The translations under genes were made by a program, and so were the position numbers. DNA of 64,000 nucleotides from Schistocerca nitens (taxonomy: Eukaryota > Arthropoda > Insecta > Orthoptera > Acrididae), in the NCBI RefSeq assembly GCF_023898315.1, contig NC_064622.1, positions 356,729,234 through 356,793,233 on the forward strand, read 5' to 3'. The notes under the pieces were generated by a model. The model was not told the DNA's origin. It made no database searches and saw nothing but the letters and a program-made list of their open reading frames with translations. Positions within the stretch are counted from its first letter, which is position 1. The number at the start of each line of letters is the position of its first letter. Below, one piece after another: positions 10,786-22,290 of the stretch.

Positions 10786-11038
10786 TTAAAATTGCCATGT
10801 TAAACTGTCTGCACAATAGTAAATAAAGCCTGTTTATCTGAACGTTTTATGAGTAATTTATAATTAGCAGAAAAAACATGAACACTGCATTTCGTGAGAA
10901 TGGTAGAGGTTAGTGAATGAGCAAGAGAATGCCCATTGAATAGAATTTAATGAAATGACACAAAAAAACACAAATACAAATTGTATAAAGGCACAAACAA
11001 AATATTGTTGGAAGGTGACTGTCAACAGCTGTTAAATA

Positions 11039-11314
11039 GTGTATAAAATGCATATATGAACCATCAGCTGTGAGTCCTGATCTTCTCTTCAGTACTGCTC
11101 TATATACATTTTGGATTTCTATTTTTGCTTTTAAAGTCCTGTGTCATATTTTTAAATTCATGCCATTCATTACACATTTTAAGTAAAAACTGATGCCGTA
11201 TGGTGGCTTAAATAATTTTAACCCTCATCTGTGAAGATGGGCCAAGAACAAAACTGAAAGATATTTGGGTATAAAATAAAAACAGTTGATGGTTCAAATA
11301 TGCATTTTATACAC
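11039..11314. mobile_element. MITE-like element with 33-bp inverted ends
   Basis: Positions 11039-11071 and 11282-11314 are near-perfect inverted copies (GTGTATAAAATGC...CATCAGCTGT against its reverse complement, about three mismatches). The 276-bp unit has no coding capacity. No clear target-site duplication was seen, so the superfamily stays open. Confidence 0.65.
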
Positions 11315-11339
11315 AAAGAAAAGATTGGCTTTAGCTACT

Positions 11340-11475
11340 AGTGAGCTTTGATTTAAATCAATGGAGAAAGTCGAAAATTTTGACAGACCGGGATTCAAAC
11401 TCAGGTCTCCTGCTTACTACATAGATGCACAGTCCAATGCACCATCTGCACATGGTGGTCATCACAACCACTCAG
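11340..11475 (-). mobile_element. tRNA-derived SINE, decayed
   Basis: On the - strand a tRNA-like head is visible: a B-box-like GAGTTTGAATCCC (11402-11390) preceded by GCAGATGGTGCATTGGACTG, A-box-like. The body after it (tttgacagacc...) fits tRNA-type SINEs of locusts as I recall them. The ends are not sharp. Confidence 0.5.
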
Positions 11476-11904
11476 ACTACTCTAGCTTGCCTTCAATCAG
11501 ACCCAAATTCTCATTTTATCTTCACACCACTGATGTAGTGCCCCTTACTCAGGGCATTTCATAGATTCTCATAAGAGTTCAAGTGTGGTGTGCATCTGCA
11601 CTGAAGTGAACAATTGGTTGTCCTCATCTTAATTATATGTGTGGTGTCTATTCTTTCAGACCTGTCACACACATTTCGATCCTGCAGGCACTATGAATGA
11701 AGACACAAAGAATGTCCAAAAAAGCATACACCACACACTGTGTATAAATAGTATATAGTATGGGATGAAGTATCTGTCATTTTAAGTGATATTCAATAAT
11801 TTATATCAATATGCACTGTCTGCAGTTAGAAATTAGTCATACAATGTGTGTTTTTCTATCATGCCAAGAGTAACCTTTGTTCCAAAATAAATAAACAGAA
11901 GATA

Positions 11905-12165
11905 TTGAACTTTGTCACGCTAGTCTTAGCTAAAGTATTTGAAACAACTGCTCTAAAACAACTTCAAAGTATAACTAAAGAACCCTTTAAGAGTAAGATC
12001 AGCTTTATTCCAGAAAGACAAAAGTAATAGGGTTACTCTTACCATCAATTAGATTACAGCGTGAGATTCCCCCAAGACGCAAAAGTCAAAAGATCAGCAT
12101 GGTTTTTTTGTAATTTGACAAAAGCATTCATTTTAATCAATCAGTTATATCTAATTTGTAAACTT
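11905..12165 (+). mobile_element. LINE RT fragment
   Basis: The + strand reads LAKVFETTALKQLQSITKEPF, like the RT segment KIFEKVILKQL of Jockey/CR1-type LINEs, followed by weaker similarity in other frames. Short and very decayed. Confidence 0.4.
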
Positions 12166-12299
12166 CACGGGTGTCACCTCAAGAAAAGTGTTTCACAATT
12201 ATGAGGCTCAGATTTAACAAATAAAAAATAAAGAATAGTACAGATGCTAATTTGTCAACAGGCATACAAACAAGATTGCTAGTTTTCTAAAAAGACTTT

Positions 12300-12935
12300 T
12301 TCTGAGGTAGAGCACACGGATTGAGGAGGAGTATCGTCTGATGTCTCAAAGAGAGACAGCACTTGTAAGAGATTGGAATACAGGATGGAGAGGCAGCAGG
12401 TATACGGGACAGGAATGTGACGCGTGGCACTGGAACTGGTGAGTTTTTGCAGTGCATGATGAAGGTGATTTGGGAGGGGGGGATTGGATAATGGACTGGG
12501 AAGGTGTGACAGAACAACAGAAGGAAAGACTGGGGAAGAGCACTTCAAGGATAACACCCATTGGGTTTCCTACTTTGCCCCTGACCTCAGTCTCTACTAA
12601 CCCGTGCCCCACCGCCAGTCCACTCTGCCCAGTACCCCATTTACACTTTCTATGTACCCGCACCCTCTTCACCTCAGCCTGTCCTTCCTCTATTAGGTCA
12701 CCTCCTCCAATCCAGTCTACTTTGTGCACTGCAAGAACACACTGGTGCTGGTGCCTATGTGCCACACTCTGGTCCCATGCTCCTGCTGCCTCTTCATCTC
12801 GCATTTTGATCTCGTACACTTGCTGCCTTCCTCTGAGCCGTCAGCTATCCTTCCCCAGACCTCTCTGCCTTTTTTGTTCCCTCGACCTCTCTACCAGGCA
12901 CAAGATCTCACCTCATTCCATGTGAAGTGGGATGT
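12300..12935. repeat. Imperfect inverted repeat, GA-rich left and CT-rich right arm
   Basis: The left arm (about 12365-12485, with gaggcagcaggtatacggga and tttttgcagtgcatgatga) resembles the reverse complement of the right arm (about 12700-12830, cttgcagtgcac... and gaggcagcagg on the - strand). The open frames here on both strands have biased composition and no known motif, so I do not call a gene. Confidence 0.5.
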
Positions 12936-13590
12936 GAACTTATAAATTAACTAACCTAGCATTTGCAAGTAGTACATTATTGGTGCCATTCATATATATT
13001 GAATACATAAAAGGAAGGGTAAAAATTTCTTTGAGTTAGGTTTGATATAACTTTCTATGGACATTTAAATAACATATCAAGATTATTAATACTGCACAAA
13101 AATATGGGTTGCCTGTCAAAGAATGTCTTGTAACTAAGTTTGAAAAACCTAGTAACACAAGCTTTTCTGTCATACACCTTGAAAATTTTGGTTTAGTAAA
13201 CTGTCAACAACTTCACACTTCCATTTCCAAGTTAGTTGCAGTTCTTAGCGCAGAGACAATTAGAGATTGTTTTAAATTACATGCTCATATATGGAACTAA
13301 ACGTACATGACAAAATATAAGACAGGAATGCAGTGGATGGAGAACTTGATCCACTGAAGAGATTACACTGTAAGCTGTCAGTGGAGAAGTGTAGTATGTA
13401 TTTAAAAGTTACATAAATTAAATTGCAATAATGTGCCTGGAATTGTGTAATGCAGAAAATAGTAATATTTCAGTTTAAATTATGGTATGTCCATATACAC
13501 TTTACTTAGAAATTGGCAGTCTAAATGAAATCAGATAAATAGGTGACATGTGTTTATGTTGCTGGACATAATTCTTTGCTCTATTTACAG
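12936..13590. other. RAD50 intron, nothing recognised
   Basis: AT-rich intron sequence before the exon at 13591. The small open frame at 13109-13300 shows no known motif. Confidence 0.5.
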
Positions 13591-13774
13591 GTAAACCAGC
13601 TAGCATCAGCTGATCTGAACAAATACTTTGTCGCTTTGGATTGGTCACTCATTTACTTTCATCAGGAGCGTATGAGGAAGATTAATACGATTATAAGAGA
13701 ACTGTGGCGAAAAATCTATCGTGGGAATGATATTGATTATATAGAAATTAAAACAGATGCTCCTGAAACGACGA
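13591..13774 (+). CDS. rad50: RAD50 coding exon (coiled-coil to ATPase C-lobe)
   Basis: Acceptor ctatttacag; donor gtaagt at 13775. 184 nt, phase 0 to 1. It encodes SADLNKYFVALDWSLIYFHQ, RMRKINTIIRELWRKIYRG and NDIDYIEIKTDAPE. The block INxIIRxLWRxxYRGxDIxYIEI is a hallmark of Rad50 from yeast to man. Confidence 0.95.
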
Positions 13775-14195
13775 GTAAGTAAATGACATTTGCCTTCGCT
13801 GAGTTAATGAGGCAGTTTGTAAAGTCATAGGTTGCTGTCTGTTCTTTTCATGTCGAAATACTATTAAGACACTTATAAACATTAAATAAAGACTAGTGTA
13901 ACATGTCTGAATGTGGACAGTTGACTAATCAGAAATCATCAGACAGATAAAGTGCTAAACACACCACTAAATATTTTGCCACAGTAAAACCTCCAAAATA
14001 TAAATTTCTTAAAGAATTTATGAAGTGGAGGAATGATTGTGTGCTACATGCTGAATGTTTTGTAGAGTAGCAGCTCAGTGTGTGATCTAGGACATTTAAC
14101 TTTGTATATTTACGTAACTTTATTATCTTTGAAACTTCCTGGTAGATTCCTGGCATTCTTACAAGTGGCATATATATTCATTGTTCAATCATCAG

Positions 14196-14290
14196 GTGCA
14201 GACAAGAAGCGAACATTCAACTATCGGGTTGTTCAGGTGAAGAATGATGTTGAGATTGATATGAAGGGACGCTGCAGTGCTGGGCAGAAG
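14196..14290 (+). CDS. rad50: RAD50 coding exon with ABC signature motif
   Basis: Acceptor caatcatcag; donor gtagtg after 14290. 95 nt. It encodes [20 protein letters not shown] and [19 protein letters not shown] is the Rad50 signature motif that contacts the ATP of the opposing subunit in the dimer. Confidence 0.95.
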
Positions 14291-14425
14291 GTAGTGTTGT
14301 TACTTTATTCTCATTTTAAGTATTTAAAGTATATCACTTAAATTATTTTTTTGGTAATAAAGTTTAAGTAACATATCTCCTGCAATCATTTATCAAGATT
14401 CTCATCTGTAATACTGTCTCTGCAG

Positions 14426-14559
14426 GTTCTAGCGTCGCTTGTTATCCGAATTGCTTTGGCAGAAATTCTAAGTATTAATTGTGGAATCTTAGCTCTGGAT
14501 GAACCAACCACAAATTTGGATAGGGAGAACATAGACAGTCTTGGAGAAACACTCACAGA
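14426..14559 (+). CDS. rad50: RAD50 coding exon with Walker B and D-loop
   Basis: Acceptor ctctgcag; donor gtaagt at 14560. 134 nt. It encodes [20 protein letters not shown] and [32 protein letters not shown] holds the Walker B aspartate, catalytic glutamate and D-loop. The final codon (aspartate) is split across the 11.6-kb intron that follows. Confidence 0.95.
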
Positions 14560-15197
14560 GTAAGTTTTCAGACATTTCATTCATTGAAGAAGCATGTCAT
14601 TTACTCAGTAAGCCCACCATTGATGAATTTTATGGGAAAGCAAGTCTTTCAAGTAAATTCTGTTTGGGCGTAGTAATGAATATCTGAAAGAATTGACCAT
14701 AATATAATTTATTGCTTGTGGTGGTTACGGGTAGTTTGGAAAGTTTGATTCCTCTTACCTCTGATTGTGTGAGTTGTACAAAATGACCACAGCAGACATC
14801 CATGCACATGCCATTTGCTGCATACGAAAGAAAGAAATTCTGGAGGCAAGGCACAGATGTTTGTGCTATACTTTAGTTGGTAAGATTTACCTTGGTGGGT
14901 AGTAAATATTGAGGAGTGTCAAAAATAAAGTAGTTTTATGGCTGCAATTCCATACTAAGTATATGCTCCATCATGACTGGCTGAGTGAGCCAGTTATCAG
15001 ATTGAAGGAATGCAAAGGCATTTATTTCTATCATAAAGAAAATAAGCAGGTCACTGCTGCTAATTATACTCTATGGAAACAAAGGTCAATGCTAAGTTGG
15101 CCAAAATCTTAGTAGGAAGCGAATGTTAAGACTCCGAATATTGAGCTAAAAATCAGTGCCAATAAGTAAAGCTAGAATCATCTTAAACAACACATAC
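14560..15197. other. RAD50 intron, nothing recognised
   Basis: Start of the 11.6-kb intron up to the Harbinger insertion. No known repeat or conserved frame identified. Confidence 0.5.
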
Positions 15198-15559
15198 AAT
15201 GGGTCATATGACTAAATTGGAGAATGTACTTCATACTCAGAAGTTTGGAGAGAGTTCTCCGGTTAGTGTGAAAAAAGAAAGTCTGAGAATATACTTTACT
15301 CGAGTATATTCTCTCCGTGAGTTGAAGGATGGGGGTAGTTGCTCAAAATAAAGAATATTCTCCGATATCATATGACTAAAACGAGATAAGTTTCTCACAA
15401 GCGGAGAACATTCTCTGTTTTTGTGAGTGAGCTCCATAGCATACTTCAAGCTGCAAGCTGAGTAAGTTGTGTTGTTGTTAAGTGTTAGCGAGTGTTTTTA
15501 GTGAAAGTGGTGGAACTTATGGTTCTCGAAAGGCAAAAAAAGGTACACCTAGTACAAAG

Positions 15560-16518
15560 GAACACAGAAGCAAGGAACTGTAGAAGTTTATATAGATTTA
15601 ACAGTGAAAACATTATTTGGTTGGCGAACCTCTTTCTTTCCGAAAATCAAGAAAGAAGAGGAGGCGCCCTTTCCAATTAATGCAAAATGAAAACACTTTT
15701 GCACTATTTAGCAGATACAGGCTTTCAAACTGGTGTGGGAGAAGACTTACGAATAACCAGACAGCAGTATCACTAACATTTTCGTATGTTCTGCAGCAGG
15801 TTAACAGAAAATCACCATTGTGGATCCGATTCCCGAGAAACATTAACGAACTAGGAACAGCTAAAGTTAAGTGGCAGTGTAGGTATAAGTTTCCATGCGT
15901 GGTAGGGGCCTTAGACTGCACGCACATACCTATAATGAAACCTTCTGCACATAGAGACAAATATGTTAATCGAAAGGGCTTTCCGTCTATAAATGCGCAG
16001 GTGACATGTGATTATGTGAAATGTACACTTGTAAGTGTTGATGCTTCATGGCCTGGGTCGGTACATGATGCTAGGATATGGAAAAGCTCAGATATGTACC
16101 ATATATTGCAAGAGAACTAGTGCAATGCCTTAATTTTAGGAGTTGAAGGATATGGCAGTGCAATGCCTTAATTTTAGGAGTTGAAGGATATGGCATTGCA
16201 CTGTGGTTGATGACACTGTTTCAAAATCCCGAAATGCCTGATAATAGGGTGTACAACAGACTTCACTCAAAGGATAGGGTGATATGAATGATGCTTTGGA
16301 CAGATAAAAAGGCATTACCCAATTCTGCAAAAGAAAATAATGCTTGCCCAAACAAAATCCCCAGTGTAATAATAGCCTGTTTTGTTTTGCGCGGTTTAGT
16401 AAAACATAGAGGGGTTGAGGATTTTCAGGCACCTAGTGACGATGACAACAATCTTACAGTCTTGGGAGAAGAGGAAGTAACAAACTTATGTGTACGTGGA
16501 ACAAATAAAGGACGGTAA
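15560..16518 (+). pseudogene. Harbinger transposase (HARBI1-like, DDE_4)
   Basis: The N-terminal part reads LYRFNSENIIWLANLFLSEN (frame of 15492-15680), then YLADTGFQTGVGEDLRITRQ in another frame. The catalytic core is in the frame of 15617-16120: VVGALDCTHIPIMKPSAHRD, YVNRKGFPSINAQVTCDY, VDASWPGSVHDARIWKSSD. GALDCTHI carries the first catalytic D, and SWPGSVHDARIW the second. The C-terminal segment, IPSVIIACFVLRGLVKHRG (16288-16518), corresponds to the end of HARBI1-like proteins. At least three frame breaks and a small direct duplication near 16120-16190 show it is dead. Living relatives cut and paste DNA with a Myb-like partner. Confidence 0.85.
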
Positions 16519-16739
16519 ATTGTTAGTATAATATGTCAACTGTAGTGTATGGAAATCTGTCAAAACATTGCATAATTAAACCTGATTCGTGTATTTTTTG
16601 TAATTAAAATATTTTTTTCTTCTTCAGGTACAATTAAATAATATTTTGATGAAAATAAAAAACAGTGCTCTTTGTCACATAATAAAATGCAGTTTAGTGT
16701 TTTTCTTCATCCTTTCTCGTCGATTTTACTTTCACCAAA

Positions 16740-17310
16740 AATTGTTTAACCTGTAACAGTCCAAACTGGAACAGAATTTTCAGATACTACAGTAAATAAG
16801 TGCACAGATTATTTGACCAGTAACATTTAAAACAGAAAAAAAGTTAATCTTTTTGTTCCGCTTTCCCAAAAATTGTTTAAGGATATGGTGAAGACATTGG
16901 CAGGTGCTACAGTAATAAGTGCACAAACTGTCTAACCTGTAACATTTAAAATAGGAACGAGTTACTCTTTTTGTTCTACTTAACCAAAACTTGTTTGTTT
17001 CATGGGTACTGTGAAGGTATTTGCCAGATGCTATGGTAAGAGCACAAACTGTTTAACATGCACATTTAAAACATGAAAAAAGTTAAATCTTTTTCTTCCA
17101 CTTTCCCTGAAATTGTTTCAAGGATGTGGTGAAGGTATTTGCCAGGTGCTACAGTAAATAATTGCATTAACTGTTTATGTGTAACATTTAAAAAAGAATG
17201 AGTTAATCTGTTTGTTCCACTTTCCCAAAAACTGTTTCAAGGATGTGGTGAAGGTATTTGCCTGAACACCAGGAAATAAGTGCACACATTTTTTAACAGT
17301 TCAAATTGGA
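16740..17310 (+). repeat. Tandem array, about 120-bp period, nearly five units
   Basis: Units with tttcccaaaaattgttt, ggtgaaggtatttgccaggt and taagtgcacaaactgttt recur at starts near 16741, 16872, 16990, 17112 and 17231 (spacings 131, 118, 122, 119). The array lies inside the Harbinger element. Confidence 0.85.
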
Positions 17311-18019
17311 TTATGCAACACTTATTGTTACATTGAAAAGAAATTTGAACTGAATTATTTCTTTAAGAGAATATGGAATTTGGTAAATGAAGAATGTAAT
17401 TAAACATTCACTTAAAAAACATGTTTTTATTCATAAAAACAGTTTGTACTGTGACTACAGAATTCATTCTGTTGTTGTCTTTTTCTGGATGCATCAATTT
17501 CTGCTGCTTTGTCTTCAGGATATATAATTGTTACAGTAAAACTAGTCGTTGCAACTCAGAATTAAAGAAGTTCATCGTCTCATCCATTTCATGCTAAGTC
17601 TGCGTTGTTTCAACACACTCGCAGGCCCCAAAACAGGCGACTGCAAAGTTATGATGATTTCTGGACCCATCAGATCTGTAGCATCTGCTGTGACAATTTG
17701 CGGTTGCTGCAGAACTAATTATGGTTCGAAGAATGTACAGACGGTATCAATTACCTCCAAACTACTCTCTGGGGAATAGATGATAGCAGAGGTGGAACCA
17801 CCCACTACACCAACTCCTAATAAAAATTAAAAAATAAATAAAAATAAAAAAAATTAATAGTAGTGTGTGTCACAATTCAGTTTCCAGTTAGTACATATAG
17901 CAAGCAATTTTATGCAAAACTGTGGGAGGGGTTTGTCTGATTTCATGCATAGTACACTGTGATACTTTCACAGAAAAGTTGTCAAATATCAGATGCATTT
18001 TACCAAACATTGTTTTATT

Positions 18020-18540
18020 TTCACATGTTAAAAATAAATATTTTGTTGGTACACGATTTCAAAACATTAAGCACATCATAAAAAAAATGGAAAGAATGGC
18101 ACTTACCAGGAATTCCATGGGTAGTTAAGTTGCAGTCATCTCCCTCTAAAAGCTTCAAAAACATTTGTTCCCAATTTTTTAGTGAGATCTTAATGTTGCC
18201 CGTCTTATTTACATCCGTCTTAGACTTGATGCACGACTTCATATTGTGCAGTTTTTTCATAATCTGCCCATCTGAAATGTCTTTTCCAAAACTAGCCCCT
18301 GTAACGATGTTGTATTTCCTTTATACTATCTGCCTTCTTCTTCTTGGCCAGAGTTTGTGACTTGCTGATAATAGCAGTATAATCTTTTATAATATTCACA
18401 AAGGCTAATTCGAAATCTTTCATTTTGGCACTGAAATAATGTTAAGAAAAACTTTTGGTAACACACACACGTGCAAATAAAAACAAACTGTGAACCAAAG
18501 ATGTTAGATTTTAATCTCTTTGCTGAGAGCTTACTCAATA
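18020..18540 (-). pseudogene. Remnant of Harbinger Myb/SANT-like second ORF
   Basis: - strand pieces FELAFVNIIKDYTAIISKSQ-like, ISKSQTLAKKKKADSIKEIQ, KSCIKSKTDVNKTGNIKISL and NWEQMFLKLLEGDDC lie opposite to and downstream of the transposase, where Harbinger elements keep their Myb/SANT gene. The pieces are in different frames. Similarity is by position and composition more than by a firm motif. Confidence 0.4.
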
Positions 18541-18691
18541 AGGAGGGGAGGTAGTGAGAAAGTACTCCCGGGTCAGAGATTATGCTCCGTAGGTTTTATT
18601 CATATGAAATTGAGAAATTTCTCTGAGAATGTGCTTTTGCTCTGAGTATCTACTGTGGAGAATGTTCTCATTTTTATTCATACGACCCAAT

Positions 18692-20860
18692 CAGAGTTCA
18701 AAAAATCAAACTCCAGATCGAAAAAGTAAGGTAACAGTTGTATTCTGATACTTGTGCCAGTGTTAGACAGGCTTCTCATTTCCATGTGCTAAGAATTATT
18801 AGGGATGTGTGTGTAGTGAGTTACGCAATACTGGCTGGAATTTCTCATCATCAAACTTTGAACTACTAAGGGTCTCTTTCAGTGGGCTAAAAAATGCACC
18901 CAACTTGTAGTACAGTGAAGAAATGCCTTCCCTTCACCCTCATACTATTGTAAAAGCTCCCTGCACATATCTATGTGCCTCTCTTTCATTTCTGACACCA
19001 GGTATCATGGAAACCATCTTGCATACACTTTCTTGCACATTAGTATGTCATAAACAATATGGTGGACTGATCCAACACTAATGTTTGTCACTGCTGTAAT
19101 ATATGTCACCATGGTATGCCTGTGTCAACTCTGTGAATGTTGTTCTCTGTCACTGAACAGGCAGAGCATCCTAAGCATGGCAAAAATCTTCAGTTCTTGT
19201 TACATCTTCTTTTAACTTATCTGTCCTCTCACACACTTGTGTTAGATTCAGCTTTCACGATATTGCACTGACACCCAACGGTGAATTTAGATTGGTTTCA
19301 ATGAGAAATCTAAAGACGTTCCACTGCTCCACATAGGTGCAAACGTACAAAGTGGCCACCATCTTGTTTAATTGATTCTCAGCATCACGTTTGCGAGACA
19401 GGCATGCCAGCCCCATGTGATAATGTAGTTCTAGGTCACCAGTAGAAAATAAAAAAAGAAGCACAAACTTTGTAAAAGATGTATTTTTTATACAACACTT
19501 CCAGTTATTTATTGAATGGACATTGTATAAGTGCATTGATGACATACAAACTGCTGAGAGAGCTTTGGGTTGTGTATTTAGTTCCTATTTTAGCCCAGGG
19601 GCCATCTCTGTTGTCATGTGTATTGCAAACTCTGTAGTCATGGCCAACACATGCAGAACTATCTGTACTCATGCTATCACTGCCAATCTTTGTGGCAGTT
19701 TCCGTATTGCTGCAGCAGTGGTATATTAGATTCCTCTCCCTGACTCATAGAAAAGGTAGTGCCCAGGGTACAACTAAGACTGAATTGATGACATATGGGG
19801 GCATGTGAGGTGGGCATATATGAGGGCACAGATCTTATTCTTTGAAGGATTACAGACCAGTTATATGGGATTTAAGTTTAGATGGAATGGCAGCTGTAGG
19901 AAGGGAACCATTTTCTTGCAAAATTCTGCCAAAAGTTAGGCTTTGTTTGTGTCTATGTATTTTTAACAGTTTTTTCCTGTCTATTTGTTCATTGTAGTCA
20001 TAGGTTTTCCTATTATAGTCGTAGAGGAGAAGTGAATACTAATGAAACTGTATATTTACAAGATTGCAACATTATCTGGCTCTGTTCTTGGAGAACAGTC
20101 TTCCCACACTGAACTTTGCAACATTTATTCGCTGTTTAGTGTGTATGAACCTGCGGTTCCTCTGAATCAGGTGTCTCCCAACTACGGACCGCTGACCAAC
20201 ACCACCCCACAGCAATGGCTTTGACTTGCATGGTATCTGGTCTGTCAAAATTTTGTTTTTTATTACAGTCGAACCTTGCTTATTGAGTACCTCTCGCAAT
20301 GAGTGATTTGCACAAGAAGTAGGTGAAAATGTAAGAAATTAACTCGCTTACTGAATGATGTTTCATATAAAGAGTCTGTTTAGTGTTATTTTTTCAGTAT
20401 GTAATAACCATTTCAAAAACTACCTTCTGTCCTGTATCGGTCTCTTTGGACACTATAAATTAACACTAAGTCACATGTTCTCCTATAAACTACCACTCTA
20501 TAAAGTAGAAGCTCTGACAATGCTGTCTTCATTCAGCTGTAAAGGTCGCAATGCACTACGTGCCACAATTGTTGTCACCTGTGCAACTACTGTCTTCCAT
20601 GGCAATATTGAAAATCCTCTGCAACATTAGGATCTTATCTTTGTCAGTGTGTGGTAACCCTGTCCCTTGCAGTATGTGTTTATGAATTTCAGTTCTAATC
20701 CGACATCGTTAACTATCTGTAATTCATTAAAAATGCCCATAAGACAGTAGTTATGCGTGATATGAATTTAATTAACAATAAGGCTATGTCTCTTTTTGGA
20801 CATATTTTGAAGCACAGGCAGTGACATGTATTTTCCCTTAAAGTCTTGGTGTAGGTGCAG
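18692..20860. other. RAD50 intron, nothing firmly recognised
   Basis: Only short open frames. The piece near 20170-20215 (tgtctcccaactacggaccgc) recalls a hAT-type MITE edge, but no partner end is seen. Confidence 0.45.
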
Positions 20861-20861
20861 C

Positions 20862-21440
20862 CAACATCATTTGGGAGCCATTGGTGAAAAGAGAAAATAA
20901 TTCTTCCTCCATTGCATATAAAGCTAGAATTGATGAAGCAATTTGTTACGCCCCAGATAGAGGAGGCAGTTGCTTCAAATACCTATGTAGATTTTTTCCT
21001 GCACTGAACACTGAAAAATTGAAAGCAGCTATATTTGATGGGCTGCAGATTTGCAAACTCATGAGTGATTCCAATGTGACAAATTTCATGAATGATTTAT
21101 AACTGTCAGCCTGGCGTAGTTATATCTTACTTGTGGAGAACTTCTTAGGCAATCATATGACAGACAATTACAAAGAAATTGTGCAGAACATGTTGACAGC
21201 CTTTAAAAAGTTGGGTGTTAATACAAGTATCAAAGTGCATTTCCTTCACAGGCTCTCATCCAGATTTCCAGACAACTTAGGCAATTGCAGCAAGGAGTAA
21301 GGGGAGAGGTTCCACCAAGAAATCAAGGCAGGTGGGACACACGTATGATGGCTGACTACTGTTGGTGCCTCCAATGCGATTGTCCTGAAGACCAGTACAG
21401 AAGAAAATCAAACCAACATTGTTTCAGGAGGAGTTATTAC
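20862..21440 (+). pseudogene. Decayed copy of uncharacterised arthropod multi-copy protein family
   Basis: Segments in order: IIWEPLVKRENN, GGSCFKYLCRFFPALNTEKL then KAAIFDGLQICKLMSDSN (20881-21102), AWRSYILLVENFLGNHMTDN, YKEIVQNMLTAFKKLGVNTS then IKVHFLHRLSSRFPDNLGNC, and GERFHQEIKAGGTRMMADYC followed by WCLQCDCPEDQYRRK (about 21300-21440). I recognise the pattern FPxNLG...GERFHQ(D/E)I...MMADYCW from many insect predicted proteins without known function that often occur in repeats. A stop follows 21102 and two further frame changes occur. The name and function are unknown; a transposable-element link is inferred from copy number only. Confidence 0.6.
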
Positions 21441-21629
21441 TATAGTCTCACTAAATGTAGGAATACTGTTTTCTCCATTATTAAGTAATGCAACATAATT
21501 AGTTAATTACAGCACTTAATATGTCATTTTGGTGTTATCTGAGAGAGTAATCGTGTGACTTGCGATCAGGATACACCTATTCACATATGATATCGTATTG
21601 CTGTTTGTTTATATTCATCAATAAATGTT

Positions 21630-22290
21630 AAACTGCCATAAAACAGGAGCCAATTTAGGAAAACTGAGGCCATATTTGCATTCAGCAACACATGATGGTC
21701 CTAAAAGCCATTAAAAATCATTGGGAAGAAAAAATGTGTTTAGCAGCGTAAAACAGAACAGTTTACAATGGGTTTGCATCCAGCAGATTCAACTTTAATC
21801 TTATAGAAACTAATATTCCAAACAAATAAAAGTGGAAATAATGGTCATACACTGGATGAGACTCAGTATGTTAAATTTCTGGACATCCAGTTAGATAATA
21901 AACTGAAGTGGTCCAGCATGTGGATAAGTTCTGTTTTCACCTGCTTTGCACTTAATAAATCTATTTCATTGAATGACTTGCAGATAAGATTGTATTCAAC
22001 AGAAGCATGCAGTAAGAATAGTGTATATAGCTGATGACTGAACATCTTACATAAGACTCTACAGGTACAGCTAAATTTACTTCCTAATGATATTGGTGGT
22101 TAATAACAATGTTGAATATAAGATTTAACTCAGAAATTCACAACCACAACATTAGAAGTGGAAATAATTTCCATATATACAATGCTTCACTCTCTAGAGT
22201 TCCAAAAGGAAATTTTTTTCTTGTACGGCGGCCTTCATTAGCCACTCCTCCTACAGTTTATTAGAATATTTGGGCCCAGTATTGTAAATT
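21630..22290 (+). mobile_element. LINE fragment, C-terminal part of Jockey/CR1-type ORF2
   Basis: The + strand reads GHTLDETQYVKFLDIQLDNK and LKWSSHVD, matching the VKFLGIxLDxxLKWxxH block after the RT palm. Farther on come FNSEIHNHNIRSGNNFHIYN and ASLSRVPKG, the HSHNTR-type block near the C-terminus. Several frames are used. Confidence 0.6.

Larger units (their letters stand above)
15201..18688 (+). mobile_element. PIF/Harbinger DNA transposon, 3.5 kb, decayed
   Basis: The left end GGGTCATATGACTAAA and the right end (reverse complement GGGTCGTATGAATAAA) are inverted repeats. The 3-bp direct repeat AAT flanks them (15198-15200 and 18689-18691), the target length used by Harbinger elements. 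Inside are a DDE transposase on the + strand (about 15560-16500), a roughly 120-bp tandem array (16740-17310) and remnants of a Myb/SANT-like second gene on the - strand (about 18540-18020). Two genes, transposase plus Myb-like DNA-binding partner, are the classical Harbinger layout. Both genes are broken. It sits in the 11.6-kb RAD50 intron. Confidence 0.88.

Noticed and set aside
18560-18691. Harbinger limits with longer target duplication (CAAT/AATC)
   Set aside because: Only AAT is shared on both sides when the GGGTC ends are aligned.
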